This document shows positions 30,012-39,913 of a DNA stretch of 64,000 nucleotides, one piece after another. How positions within the stretch are numbered: position 1 is the first letter of the stretch; the number at the start of each line of letters is the position of its first letter. The translations under genes were made by a program, and so were the position numbers. Below the pieces are notes generated by a model. The model worked only from the letters and a program-made list of their open reading frames with translations. It had not been told where the DNA came from and ran no database searches. Source of the stretch: Humibacter sp. RRB41 (GTDB lineage: Bacteria; Actinomycetota; Actinomycetes; Actinomycetales; Microbacteriaceae); NCBI RefSeq assembly GCF_022761015.1, contig NZ_JAKWJQ010000003.1:186001-250000 (forward strand), read 5' to 3'.

Positions 30012-30434
30012 TCAACCTGCCGACGCCGTGACCGGTACCTTGCCCCTTCCGACTCCTGTGAGTTCGGTGGCGGCGCGGTTGCCGGCGATCTCGCTGTGGT
30101 GGGTGGCGGCCCAGCCTGCCAGGGCCATCACGGCATCCATCAGGGAGCGGCCGAGATCCGTCAGCTCGTACTCCACTCGCGGCGGGATCTCGGCGTAGGC
30201 CGTGCGGGTGATCAATCCGTCTCCCTCGAGGTTCTTGAGCGTCTGGGTCAGCATCCGCTGCGAGATTCCGGGAATGCTCGCCTGCAGTTCCGAGTAGCGC
30301 AGCGGCCCGTCGCCGAGCGTGCTGATGATCAGCACGGACCACTTGTCGCCGATCCGGTCGAGCACCTCACGGATGAACGCACTGTCTTCTGGCCACGTCT
30401 GACACGGCCCGCTGATCCTCGTCGGTGTCGCCAT
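30012..30434 (-). CDS. HxlR-family redox-type transcription regulator
   Basis: A 140-residue winged-helix protein: VLDRIGDKWSVLIISTL, LRYSELQASIPGISQRMLTQ and LTRTAY-like wing (ITRTAYAEIPPRVEYELT). A single Cys at residue 11 (SGPCQTW) sits before the first helix, as in the thiol-sensing YodB/CatR/QorR group. It lies between the FrnE-like and SDR genes, both of which have similar inverted repeats upstream. Probable repressor relieved by electrophiles or oxidants (inference). GGGAGG precedes ATG. Confidence 0.9.
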   Translation of the reverse strand: MATPTRISGPCQTWPEDSAFIREVLDRIGDKWSVLIISTLGDGPLRYSELQASIPGISQRMLTQTLKNLEGDGLITRTAYAEIPPRVEYELTDLGRSLMDAVMALAGWAATHHSEIAGNRAATELTGVGRGKVPVTASAG

Positions 30435-30478
30435 CTCGTCCGCCTCCCGCTCGCACTCACCACCCTACAGGCATCGCA

Positions 30479-30506
30479 GTGCGTTACCGCACAAGCAGTA
30501 AGTAAC
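30479..30506. promoter_or_regulatory. Candidate HxlR operator B
   Basis: GTTAC-14-GTAAC at 30483-30506 overlaps GTGCG-4-CGCAC at 30479-30492, between the divergent HxlR and SDR genes. Arms and spacing match operator A. Confidence 0.45.
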
Positions 30507-30562
30507 GAGCCAACCGAATTCGCGGTCCATCCGGCCGCATCATCACCGAAAGGGAATCAATC

Positions 30563-31243
30563 ATGCCCACTATCGCCATCGTCGGAGCCGGACCAGGTCT
30601 CGGCCGCTCCATCGCCAAGGCATTCGGAGACAACGGATTCTCCGTCGCGCTCGTCGCCCGCACCCAGGAGAAACTCGACGCCCTCGCCGCTGAGCTGAAC
30701 GAGGCAGGGATCGAGGCCGCAGGCTTCGCCGCCGACGTCATCGACCCGGCATCGATCGCCGCCGCCTTCGACCGGATCAAAGAGCGCTTCGGAGCCGTAG
30801 ACGTGCTGGAGTACTCGCCCGCCCCGCACACCCCCGTCCACGGCCCGGGCAACCCGTCCCCGCTGCAGGCGACCAGAGCCGATCTCCAGCCTCAGCTCGA
30901 CTACTACCTCTACGGCGGGATCGCGGCCACGCAGCAGGTTCTTCCCGAGATGATCGAGCGCGGCAGCGGCACGATCATCTACACCACCGGTGGCACGTCC
31001 AAGGATCCGCTTGCCGGACCCGTCGAGTTCACCACCACGACCATCGGCAGCGGTGCGCTGCGCAGCTACGCGTTGAAACTGCATCAGGCGACAGTGGGCA
31101 CCGGTGTCTACGTCGTCCACATCCCGATCTTCGCCTGGATCGGCTCGGGTGGAGTCGAGACTCAACCCGACACCATCGCTCAGCACTACTGGAGCATCCA
31201 CCGGGCCCGCGACGGAGCCGAACAGCCCTACGCCGCGCTGTGA
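30563..31243 (+). CDS. Short-chain dehydrogenase/reductase
   Basis: A 226-residue cytosolic oxidoreductase with GAGPGLGRS at residues 8-16 for NAD(P) binding and VARTQEKLD after the second strand. YTTGGTSKDP supplies the catalytic Ser region and SYALKLH the Tyr-Lys pair. The usual NNAG is replaced by LEYSPAP, as in a divergent subgroup. GAAAGGGA precedes ATG. It is divergent from HxlR, an arrangement typical of quinone or aldehyde reductases under HxlR control. Substrate unknown. Confidence 0.87.
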   Translation: MPTIAIVGAGPGLGRSIAKAFGDNGFSVALVARTQEKLDALAAELNEAGIEAAGFAADVIDPASIAAAFDRIKERFGAVDVLEYSPAPHTPVHGPGNPSPLQATRADLQPQLDYYLYGGIAATQQVLPEMIERGSGTIIYTTGGTSKDPLAGPVEFTTTTIGSGALRSYALKLHQATVGTGVYVVHIPIFAWIGSGGVETQPDTIAQHYWSIHRARDGAEQPYAAL

Positions 31244-31283
31244 CGGACCGCCGTGTTACAAGGCCGCAGCACGCGCTACGCGA

Positions 31284-31298
31284 CTAGCGGGGTGCTAG
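31284..31298. terminator. Weak hairpin between convergent SDR and glfT2-like genes
   Basis: CTAGC-5-GCTAG lies four bases from the 3' end of the minus-strand gene. There is no T-run, so terminator activity is doubtful. Confidence 0.25.
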
Positions 31299-31301
31299 AG
31301 C

Positions 31302-33359
31302 CTACGCATCCTTCTTCGTTGCGTCGATCGTCGACTTCCACCTCGTGAGCGACGTGATCTCGGGCAGCGCCTCGCGGTACTGGGCGCGCAATCTGTCCCA
31401 CTCACGGCGATAGCGACGGTTCAACCGGATCACCTCCAGCAGCAGCCCGCGGAACTTCTTCGGGTCGCGCACGTGCCAGGTGGCGCCCGAACCCTCGGCG
31501 TTGGAGACCAGCACGCTGTCCCAGTGCGGCACCTCGAACCAGCGCGCGTCCTGATAGGTCAGGTGGCCGTGCGGCTTGCTCACATCGCTCGTCACCTTGC
31601 GGCTGTGTCGCGCGACCTGGCGCACCAGCCAGGTTGCGAACGACGCTCCGTGCGGGCCGGGGTTGACGGTGCGGTCAGTCAGCTCCGTGTTCTCGCGTGC
31701 CGGGAAATGCGGGATCTGCGCCGAGTCCTTGATCAGCTTCGCCTCCGTGAACCCGGCCCCCATCGCTCGCACGCGCGGGAGTCGGTCGACCATGTCGGCG
31801 TGCAGCTGGCCAGGACCCTCGAAGACGTTCCGGATGGCTGCCATGCGCATCGCGACCGTGTAGTAGTCCATCGTGAGCAGGTTCTTCACGTCACTGGCCA
31901 GCATCGATCGCCAGAGCCTGCCGCCGCGCTTCTCCGGCGAGTGCAGCAGCGCCGTGATCAACCGGTTGCGCTCGTGGAAGAACGCCTGCCAGTCGTGGGT
32001 GTCGTCCTTGTCGACCCACGAGACGTGCCACACGGCGGCGCCGGGCAGGCTCACCGTCGAGAAGCCGTGCTCCCTGGCTCGCAGCGAGTATTCGGCGTCG
32101 TCCCACTTGATGAAGACCGGAAGCGATGCGCCGATCTTCTTGATCAGCTCGACCGGGATGAGCGACATCCACCAGCCGTTGTAGTCCACGTCGTAGCGGC
32201 GGTGCATCCACTGCGTCTGGCGAAGATTGGATGCCCCGAAGTCGTGTCGCTCCGGAGTGAACGGTCCCCACATGAACGACGACCACTTGATGCCCTCCGC
32301 GAAGGCGTGCAACTGGGCCTTGTCGTACATGTCGAACATGTGGCCGCCGACGATGGTCGGCTGCAGGCAGTAGTTCGCGAAGGTGACGGCGCGACGGATG
32401 CTCTCCGGCTCGATCTCGACGTCGTCGTCGAGCAGGATCACGTAGCCGGAATCGCCGGCCTCGACCGTCTCGAGCATGCCGCGGGAGAATCCTCCCGAGC
32501 CGCCGATGTTCGCCTGGTCGATGAGCTTGAGCTTGCCGTCGAGTGCGTCGACGGCCGCAGCATACCCGGGGTTGTCGGCGATCTTCTCGCTGCCCTGGTC
32601 GATGACCTGCACCCGGTCGAGGAGCTCGAGCGTCTCCTTGTCGTCGCCGATCGTCTTCAGCAGACGGGTGCAGTAGTCGCCACGGTTGAGCGTGGTGATG
32701 GAGACCGTGGCGTGGTCGTCGGCGCGCCGGGGCGTGTCATCGGGCGCCAGCCAGTCGGCCTGAACGAGCTCGAAGGCGTGCTCCTCGGCGATGAGATCGA
32801 ACCACAGCCATCCGCCATCGAGGAAGGTGGTCAACGGAATCGTGAAGCTCGACGTGGTCGGACCGTCGGCCTCGACCGTGTCGACCCTTTGCACGACCGC
32901 CCTGGCGTTCGAGCGATACACCACGATGCGGCCGGTGCCGGCGGTCTGCACCCGCAGCACCACGGAGGCGAGCGACGTCCACGACTTCCAGTAGCTGGCG
33001 GGGAACGCGTTGAAGTAGGTGCCGAGCGACGTCGACTTGAAGGAGGGGATGCGCAGGCCGCGTCGTCCACGCAGCCACCCGAGGCCGTTTCGGTCGGTCA
33101 GCCGTGAGGCGGATTTCGCCTGGTGCAAGGAGATGACGCCCCGCTTGCGCGCAAGCCGCTCCTTGTGGGACTCCTCCCGTGCCGCCCACGACCACACCTC
33201 GGGGTCGAGGAACAGGGGCAGTGCCTGCGGGTCGCCGTGCTCCGGAAAGATGACCCGCTGCAGCACGGTGCCTGAGGCGGAGTGGGATTCCGGCACAGAC
33301 TTCGACGCTGGCTCAGCGGCGGCATCCTTCGCGGCGTCGACGGTGGCACGACGTGGCAT
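31302..33359 (-). CDS. glfT2: GlfT2-like galactofuranosyltransferase
   Basis: A 685-residue membrane-associated GT2 enzyme matching the mycobacterial galactan polymerase layout. An N-terminal beta-sandwich (about residues 30-210) precedes the GT-A domain. The metal-binding DDD is at 311-313 (ILLDDDVEIEP), the catalytic WDDAEY at 419-424 and the WH motif at 444-445. A helical C-terminal domain follows. Known family members build a UDP-galactofuranose-derived galactan on a lipid carrier. It lies three bases after glf, which makes the donor. Whether it polymerises beta-1,5/1,6 galactan here is inference. Confidence 0.9.
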   Translation of the reverse strand: MPRRATVDAAKDAAAEPASKSVPESHSASGTVLQRVIFPEHGDPQALPLFLDPEVWSWAAREESHKERLARKRGVISLHQAKSASRLTDRNGLGWLRGRRGLRIPSFKSTSLGTYFNAFPASYWKSWTSLASVVLRVQTAGTGRIVVYRSNARAVVQRVDTVEADGPTTSSFTIPLTTFLDGGWLWFDLIAEEHAFELVQADWLAPDDTPRRADDHATVSITTLNRGDYCTRLLKTIGDDKETLELLDRVQVIDQGSEKIADNPGYAAAVDALDGKLKLIDQANIGGSGGFSRGMLETVEAGDSGYVILLDDDVEIEPESIRRAVTFANYCLQPTIVGGHMFDMYDKAQLHAFAEGIKWSSFMWGPFTPERHDFGASNLRQTQWMHRRYDVDYNGWWMSLIPVELIKKIGASLPVFIKWDDAEYSLRAREHGFSTVSLPGAAVWHVSWVDKDDTHDWQAFFHERNRLITALLHSPEKRGGRLWRSMLASDVKNLLTMDYYTVAMRMAAIRNVFEGPGQLHADMVDRLPRVRAMGAGFTEAKLIKDSAQIPHFPARENTELTDRTVNPGPHGASFATWLVRQVARHSRKVTSDVSKPHGHLTYQDARWFEVPHWDSVLVSNAEGSGATWHVRDPKKFRGLLLEVIRLNRRYRREWDRLRAQYREALPEITSLTRWKSTIDATKKDA

Positions 33360-33362
33360 GGT

Positions 33363-34595
<1,233 letters not shown>

Positions 34596-34624
34596 TCATC
34601 TTCCCTCGTCTGGCCGCGTCTTCA

Positions 34625-34644
34625 GCGGATGCCTCGGCATCCGC
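34625..34644. repeat. Perfect 9-base inverted repeat with 2-base loop
   Basis: GCGGATGCC-TC-GGCATCCGC lies between the divergent glf and DUF6541-like genes. It contains both orientations of the over-used GGATGCC heptamer. It could be an operator for the glf promoter or a cruciform. Confidence 0.6.
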
Positions 34645-34709
34645 GAGTGCTCGTGTCGCGTTCTCAGCGACGAGGGGAGGGTCACAGGGTTGGGCGTTTC
34701 ACCGGGTGA

Positions 34710-34715
34710 TATCGT
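34710..34715 (+). promoter_or_regulatory. Leaderless -10-like TATCGT
   Basis: TATCGT ends six bases before GTG 34722, the first codon of the small ORF preceding the DUF6541-like gene. Confidence 0.35.
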
Positions 34716-34721
34716 GACGCC

Positions 34722-34790
34722 GTGACTCGCCTGCCCTCCCTCATTCGCATCGGGTGCGAGCGACCGATCTTCGGCGATCTGCGCGCATGA
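34722..34790 (+). CDS. Putative 22-codon leaderless upstream ORF
   Basis: GTG 34722 begins MTRLPSLIRIGCERPIF and ends GDLRA, with its TGA overlapping the next gene's ATG (ATGA). The start position fits the -10-like hexamer with the same six-base gap used elsewhere in this window. It could be a leader peptide that couples or attenuates translation of the large membrane protein. Coding evidence is otherwise absent. Confidence 0.35.
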   Translation: MTRLPSLIRIGCERPIFGDLRA

Positions 34791-36733
34791 GCTGGTGGGT
34801 CATCGTGCCCGCGGTCGTCGCGGCCGCGGTCGTCGTTCTGCTGCCGGGGCTCGTCATCGCCTACGCCGCCACCGCACGGGGCATCACGGCCTGGGGGCTC
34901 GCTCCGCTGCTCTCGATGACCGTGTTCGGGGTGGTGTCGCTCGGGTTCGGTGTCGGTCATATTCCGTTCACCGGGGTGAGCGCCGCGATCGGCACGGCGG
35001 TCGTCGTGGTCGTGGTCGCCGGCGTGCTGCTGCTGGTGCTCCGCCGAAGGCCGGCACCCCCTGAGCACCGCGACCGGTCTTGGACGAACGTCGCTGTCGT
35101 CGTCACGGTGCTGATCGCGCTGGTGGCCTTCGGCATCAGGTTCGGCTCGGCGTTGGTGCACCCTGACGCGATCTCGCAGACGTTCGACGACGTCTTCCAT
35201 CTGAACGGCGTGCGCTACATCGTCGACACCCACGACGCGAACCCGTTGACGTTCATCAACCTCAACGCGGCGTTCGGCGGCCCCGGCGGTTTCTACCCGA
35301 ACCTCTGGCACGTGATCGCGAGCCTGACGACGCTGTATTCCGGGGCGAGCATCCCGGTGGCGGTGAACGCCCTCAGCATCGTGATCGGGGGACTGATCTG
35401 GCCGCTCGGATGCGTGCTGTTGGTTCGCAGCATCCTCGGTCCGCGCATCGTCGCGTTGCTCGCCACCGGCATCATCTCAGCCAGTTTCGCGGCGTTCCCG
35501 TTGCTGCTGGTGACCTACGGTGTGCTCTACCCGAACCTGCTCGGACTGGCGGCGCTGCCGGCGGCGCTCGGCCTCCTGGTGCTCGCCACCGGCTTCGCCA
35601 AGAAGTCGACCCTGGCGCCCGGCCTGGCCTGGATCGCGTTCGTCGCCGCGCTTCCGGGAATCGCGATGGCGCATCCGAACGCCTTCGTGTCGTTGCTGGT
35701 CGTCGGCTTCCCGCTGTTGTTCGCCTTCGGATGGAGATGGTTCAGGAGCGCGCGGGAGCAGGGTGCGTCGCGCAGGTCCCTGTGGCTCGGAGGCGTCGTC
35801 GCCGCAGCGGTGCTCGCAGTCGGGTTGGCGATCTTCTTCGTCGTGCGACCACCGCAGATCTCGGCTACCTGGGGTCCGACGAAGACCCTGTGGCCGGCCG
35901 TCTTCGCCGCCGTCACGAACGGTCAGGACACGCCCCCGGCGATCGCGGTGACCGTTCTCTCCCTCCTCGGTGTCGTCGCCGCGTTCGTCACCCGGCGAAA
36001 CCGCTGGCTCGTCGGGTCGTTGGTCATCGTCTGGTTCTTCTACATCGCCACCGCGATCATGTGGGAGGGCGGATGGCGCTACACGGTGACGGGCACCTGG
36101 TACAGCGACATCCACCGCCTCATCGCCCTGGGTCCGCTGGTGCTGGTGCCGTTGGCCGTCATGGGCGTGCAGTGGCTGGCCGATCTCGTCACAGCACGAG
36201 GTTCCGGTCGTCGTTGGGTGGTGGCCGGCACGACAGTCGGCATCGCCGTGACACTGGTGGCGGCCGTGCTGGCGCAGACCGGGCCGGCCCTCGCATCCAT
36301 GTCCGGATGGGCGACGTCCTCGTTCTCGATGGGACCTGATTCGTGGTTGCTCTCGTCGAACGAGCGCGCGCTCATCGACCGGGTGCCGAGCGAGGTGCCG
36401 AAGGATGCCGTGATCGCAGGTGACCCGTGGACGGGCGCCTCGCTCGTGTGGGCGCTCGCGGATCGACGGTCAATGGTTCCTCACATCTACGGCCCTCGCA
36501 ACGACGCGCAGGCGCTCATCCTGGCTCGTCTGCGATACGCCACCCCCGGCTCGGATGTCTGCACTGCCTTGAATGAGGAGCACGTGACCTACGCGCTCGA
36601 CTTCGGATCCAAAGGCGTCTTCGGAACGGGTCAGATCAACAAGGGCATGAACGGGCTCTCGGGCAGCACCGTGCTCACGCTGGTCGACCACGACGGCCCG
36701 GCCGCGTTGTACAAGGTCACCGGCTGCGACTAG
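34787..36733 (+). CDS. Large polytopic membrane protein, DUF6541-like
   Basis: A 648-residue protein with about twelve helices and a C-terminal extracytoplasmic domain (about 520-648). The N-terminus is WWVIVPAVVAAAVVVLLPG. The first large loop has ALVHPDAISQTFDDVFHLNG, and later FYPNLWHV. The tail has VIAGDPWTGAS and two Cys (residue 600 region and third from the end). These features fit the DUF6541 group associated with actinobacterial surface-glycan loci; function unknown, possibly GT-C. ATG 34787 is preferred over GTG 34754 because of the ATGA overlap and helix start. A paralogue lies at 47318-49345. Confidence 0.75.
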   Translation: MSWWVIVPAVVAAAVVVLLPGLVIAYAATARGITAWGLAPLLSMTVFGVVSLGFGVGHIPFTGVSAAIGTAVVVVVVAGVLLLVLRRRPAPPEHRDRSWTNVAVVVTVLIALVAFGIRFGSALVHPDAISQTFDDVFHLNGVRYIVDTHDANPLTFINLNAAFGGPGGFYPNLWHVIASLTTLYSGASIPVAVNALSIVIGGLIWPLGCVLLVRSILGPRIVALLATGIISASFAAFPLLLVTYGVLYPNLLGLAALPAALGLLVLATGFAKKSTLAPGLAWIAFVAALPGIAMAHPNAFVSLLVVGFPLLFAFGWRWFRSAREQGASRRSLWLGGVVAAAVLAVGLAIFFVVRPPQISATWGPTKTLWPAVFAAVTNGQDTPPAIAVTVLSLLGVVAAFVTRRNRWLVGSLVIVWFFYIATAIMWEGGWRYTVTGTWYSDIHRLIALGPLVLVPLAVMGVQWLADLVTARGSGRRWVVAGTTVGIAVTLVAAVLAQTGPALASMSGWATSSFSMGPDSWLLSSNERALIDRVPSEVPKDAVIAGDPWTGASLVWALADRRSMVPHIYGPRNDAQALILARLRYATPGSDVCTALNEEHVTYALDFGSKGVFGTGQINKGMNGLSGSTVLTLVDHDGPAALYKVTGCD

Positions 36734-36761
36734 CGGTGTCCAGCTCCGACCGCGCGAACGA

Positions 36762-37628
36762 TCAGGAGTCGGCGCCGGCCTTGTCGGCGACCGGGCGCTC
36801 GCCGGCGATCATCGAGCGATAGGCCCGACGCCTGATGGGTTCGGGAACGAGCCGATAGCCGCCGCGCACCACGACGTTGCGCACGAACTGCGTGCGGGTG
36901 GTGAAGCCGGACTTCACGAAGGCGCGTTGCAGCATCCATTCACTGCGAAGCAGCCGGAGGCCGCCGCGGCGCTTGTACGCACCGGATGACACGCGGTACC
37001 GCACGAGAGCCTCCGGCGAGTTGACAGCCCGCACGTCGGCCGCGAGCATGCGTGCGAACAACCAGTAGTCCTCCATCATGCCGAGCGGCAGGTACCCTCC
37101 GGCACGCTCCACCGCCGACTTGGTGTAGACGACTGTCGGGTGATTGAACGGGTCGTGGAAGCGCGCGTACCGCTTGATCTCGTCCGACTCGACGGGGGGA
37201 ACGCGCCGCACGCCCAGGAGCTCGCCGTGTTCGGTCTCGGTGAACTCGTTGAGTCCGCTGCCGACCAGTTCGTATCCCCGCGCGACGAGCTCGAGTTCCA
37301 CAGCGAAGCGGTGTGGTTCCGAGACGTCGTCGGCATCCATTCTCGCGACGACCTCATAGCTGCATTCGGCGAGACCGGCGGTCAGCGCCTCGGAGAGGCC
37401 GCGGTTCTCGGGCAGGATCACGATCTTCAACGGCACCGGCGTCGAGCGGTCCAGCTCGGCGATGGCGGAGACGAGGGGCGCGGAGACCGGCCCGTCCTGC
37501 ACCAGGACGACTTCGGATGGCTTGAGCGACTGCTCGATGACGGAGCTGCGGAAGGCACGAAGCAGAAACGGCGCCGAGTCGCCGCCGTACACCGGGAGCA
37601 GGAGTGAGAATTCGGGGGTCTCGGTCAT
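36762..37628 (-). CDS. Family 2 glycosyltransferase
   Basis: A 288-residue GT-A enzyme: FSLLLPVYGGDSAPF, VVLVQDGPVSAPL, ILPENRGLSEALTAGL and the DxD motif VARMDADDVSEPHRF. The family transfers sugars in surface-glycan assembly; donor unknown. The C-terminus is basic (RGGYRLVPEPIRRRAYR) and may hug the membrane. ATG 37628 overlaps the upstream GT2 stop (ATGA). Confidence 0.87.
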   Translation of the reverse strand: MTETPEFSLLLPVYGGDSAPFLLRAFRSSVIEQSLKPSEVVLVQDGPVSAPLVSAIAELDRSTPVPLKIVILPENRGLSEALTAGLAECSYEVVARMDADDVSEPHRFAVELELVARGYELVGSGLNEFTETEHGELLGVRRVPPVESDEIKRYARFHDPFNHPTVVYTKSAVERAGGYLPLGMMEDYWLFARMLAADVRAVNSPEALVRYRVSSGAYKRRGGLRLLRSEWMLQRAFVKSGFTTRTQFVRNVVVRGGYRLVPEPIRRRAYRSMIAGERPVADKAGADS

Positions 37629-38566
37629 CCGCTCGCCGCCTCGAACGCGGCCATCGATGTCGCGTCCAGTCCGAGGGATGCCAGAAACTCGCTGTTCGTG
37701 CGCGGCCTGGATCGCGTGCCGTCGCGCCAGCCGGCTCGGAACGTGCGGGAGATCGTCGCCCGATCGCTCGACCTCAGGTAAGTGCGCAGCCACCGGCGTG
37801 CCGTTGCCGCCAGGTAGAGAGGCTGCTCGTACCAGGCCAGGGCTGAAGACGCCCGGAACAACCAGAGTTTGTTGCGCACCTCGTAGTAGAAGCGTTCGCC
37901 AGGATCGACGTCGGTGTCGGCTCTCGCCTTGGTCTTGTGCAGCACGACGCTCGCCGGCACGAACATACCGCGGCGGTGACGCAGAACCCGGGCGCTGAAT
38001 TCGAAGTCGTCGTTCCAGATGAAGTACTCGGCGATCGGCAGACCGACCGCGCCGACGGCATCCGCGTCGAGCAGCATCGAGACGAACGACGACGATCGCA
38101 CCGCGACGCCGCCCGCCGCTGCCGCATCGCGTCGCTCAGCGGCGGAGGCGAGCGGCTTGTTCCTCGGCGTGTTCATCGGGTGGTCCTGCCCGTCGGTCCA
38201 CATCACTCGCGACCCCAGGATGGCGGGGGTCTCGCGGGCGGAGGCGCGGGCATCCAGCAGGGCTGCGAGCGCGGTGGGGGTCGGGATCGTGTCGTCGTCC
38301 ATCACCCAGATCAGGTCCGCATGCTGGGTGGAGACCCCGTGTTCGATGCCGACGGCGAACCCACCGGCTCCGCCGGTGTTGACGGGCAGCCTCACGAGGT
38401 CCACATCGGGATGCGACGACGCGACAGCATCAGCAGACCCGTCGGTCGATGCGTTGTCGACGACGACGATCGCGTCGAGCCGACGGGTCTGCGCCGCCAG
38501 CGCATCCAGACACTCGAGCAGCAGCTCGCGCCTGTTGTAAGCGACGATCACCGCGACTACGCGCAC
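37625..38566 (-). CDS. Family 2 glycosyltransferase, GlfT1/rhamnosyltransferase-like
   Basis: A 313-residue GT2 protein. VVAVIVAYNRRELL opens the fold, then IVVVDNASTDGSAD, NTGGAGGFAVGIEHG and the metal motif IWVMDDDTIPTPTAL. YFIWNDDFEFSARVL and VLHKTK carry the expected later Asp and His. The GGAGGF loop and WNDDFEF are shared with galactofuranosyl- and rhamnosyltransferases, so a priming GlfT1-like role is possible. GTG 38566 has AAGGGA just upstream. 38567-38715 holds no gene. Confidence 0.85.
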   Translation of the reverse strand: MRVVAVIVAYNRRELLLECLDALAAQTRRLDAIVVVDNASTDGSADAVASSHPDVDLVRLPVNTGGAGGFAVGIEHGVSTQHADLIWVMDDDTIPTPTALAALLDARASARETPAILGSRVMWTDGQDHPMNTPRNKPLASAAERRDAAAAGGVAVRSSSFVSMLLDADAVGAVGLPIAEYFIWNDDFEFSARVLRHRRGMFVPASVVLHKTKARADTDVDPGERFYYEVRNKLWLFRASSALAWYEQPLYLAATARRWLRTYLRSSDRATISRTFRAGWRDGTRSRPRTNSEFLASLGLDATSMAAFEAASG

Positions 38567-38715
38567 ACGAATCCCTTCGAATTCAGTTGGACACGCGAAG
38601 GTCTCGGCGATCGCCGGATGCGTGCAAGGACCGGTGGAGTTTATCGGGAAAGGCTGTAACGATCGCTGCCCCCGACCCGTCGGCGCGAGTTCTCCAGAGC
38701 CCGGCCGCCGGCCTC

Positions 38716-39108
38716 TCACTCGCCATCGGAGTCGGGTGCGAGCCTGTCCTTGCCGGTCAGCTGGCGTTCGAGTTCGCGAATGCGCAGCTCCTGCATCGCC
38801 GACTGCTCAGCGAGCGTGCGCGTCTTGGCTTCGACGGTGGTGAGTTCGGCGCTGTGCTGCAGGCAGACCAGGAACAGGATGGCGATGCCCACGAAGAACA
38901 CGAGGTTGGTCGGCAGTTGCACCCCGACCAGCTGGGCGGCCCACTCGAGCGTCTTGGGGAAGATCCCTGCGATAAGCGCGAGGATGCCGGCGATCAGCCA
39001 CCACAGGGCGTGACGCTCCCGCAGACGCCTGCGCCGAAGCATCTCGATCACGATGATCAGGACGAGCAGCGACGCGACGACGCCGAGCACATAACTGGCG
39101 GTGGTCAT
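38716..39108 (-). CDS. DUF2304 small membrane protein
   Basis: A 130-residue protein with three hydrophobic helices (SYVLGVVASLLVLIIVIEML; ALWWLIAGILALIAGIF; LVFFVGIAILFLVCLQH) and a charged coiled-coil tail. This is the DUF2304 pattern, often found next to GT2 genes. The start overlaps the GT2 stop (ATGA), so the two are made together. A likely membrane partner or anchor for the enzyme. A second such pair is at 49973-51083. Confidence 0.85.
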   Translation of the reverse strand: MTTASYVLGVVASLLVLIIVIEMLRRRRLRERHALWWLIAGILALIAGIFPKTLEWAAQLVGVQLPTNLVFFVGIAILFLVCLQHSAELTTVEAKTRTLAEQSAMQELRIRELERQLTGKDRLAPDSDGE

Positions 39109-39836
39109 GAGGCATCTCTCGGTAGTGGGGTCGGCGGTCGGATGAGCCCGACCAGCAGGGCGAGGGCAGCGCGAGCCAGATACACAGCGGCCTTGATGGG
39201 GTTCTGCGACGGCGTTCCGCCGGCGCGCTCGCGCATCTCGGTAGGCACTTGGGTGATCGTGAGCCCTGCCTTCGCCGCGATGACGAGTGCCTCGATCGTG
39301 TCGCCGAGGTATTCGGCCGGGTAGTTGGATGCGAACAAGGCGACGGCGCGCGGCCCCATCGCTTTGAACCCCGACGTGGTGTCGGTGAGTTTGGTGCGGG
39401 CGACTCTGCTCATCACGACCGAGAGAAGGGACATCGCCCAGCGGCGCGGTCCCTTGACCACATAGGCGCCCTTGCCCGCGAACCGTGCTCCGATCACGAT
39501 GTCGGCGTGCTCGAGGCCCTGTAGGAGCGTCGTGACCTCCGAAGGGTTGTGCTGGCCATCGGAGTCGACCTGCACGACGTTGTCGTAGTCGTTCTCGAGC
39601 GCGAAGCGGAATCCGAGCCGCATCGCGCCGCCGACGCCCAGGTTGAACGGCAGCTGCGCGACCTCGGCGCCCGCGAGATTCGCCTGTCGTGCGGTCTCGT
39701 CGCGCGATCCATCGTCGATCACGATGCACGACACACCCGGCAGTGTGCCGAGCACCTCTCTGACGACCGCCCCGACGTTGGTCTCTTCGTTGAGCGCAGG
39801 CATGACGATCAGCGTGCGCTCGAGGGCCGTTGGCAT
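39105..39836 (-). CDS. Family 2 glycosyltransferase, DPM1-like
   Basis: A 243-residue GT-A enzyme with LIVMPALNEETNVG, CIVIDDGSRDET, NLGVGGAMRLGFRFA and the DxD motif VQVDSDGQHNPSEV. It resembles bacterial polyprenyl-phosphate mannose/glucose synthases but lacks its own membrane pair, which the adjacent DUF2304 protein may provide. The minus-strand hexamer TAGAAT ends seven bases before ATG 39836, so the message is probably leaderless. Confidence 0.88.
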   Translation of the reverse strand: MPTALERTLIVMPALNEETNVGAVVREVLGTLPGVSCIVIDDGSRDETARQANLAGAEVAQLPFNLGVGGAMRLGFRFALENDYDNVVQVDSDGQHNPSEVTTLLQGLEHADIVIGARFAGKGAYVVKGPRRWAMSLLSVVMSRVARTKLTDTTSGFKAMGPRAVALFASNYPAEYLGDTIEALVIAAKAGLTITQVPTEMRERAGGTPSQNPIKAAVYLARAALALLVGLIRPPTPLPRDAS

Positions 39837-39843
39837 GCCCGGA

Positions 39844-39849
39844 ATTCTA
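39844..39849 (-). promoter_or_regulatory. Leaderless -10-like TAGAAT
   Basis: TAGAAT on the minus strand, seven bases before ATG 39836. Confidence 0.45.
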
Positions 39850-39913
39850 CCGGGTGGGCGGATGACGATCAGGATGGCCCGGCCGTCGGCGGGCGGGAGG
39901 GCCAGCCGGAGTA

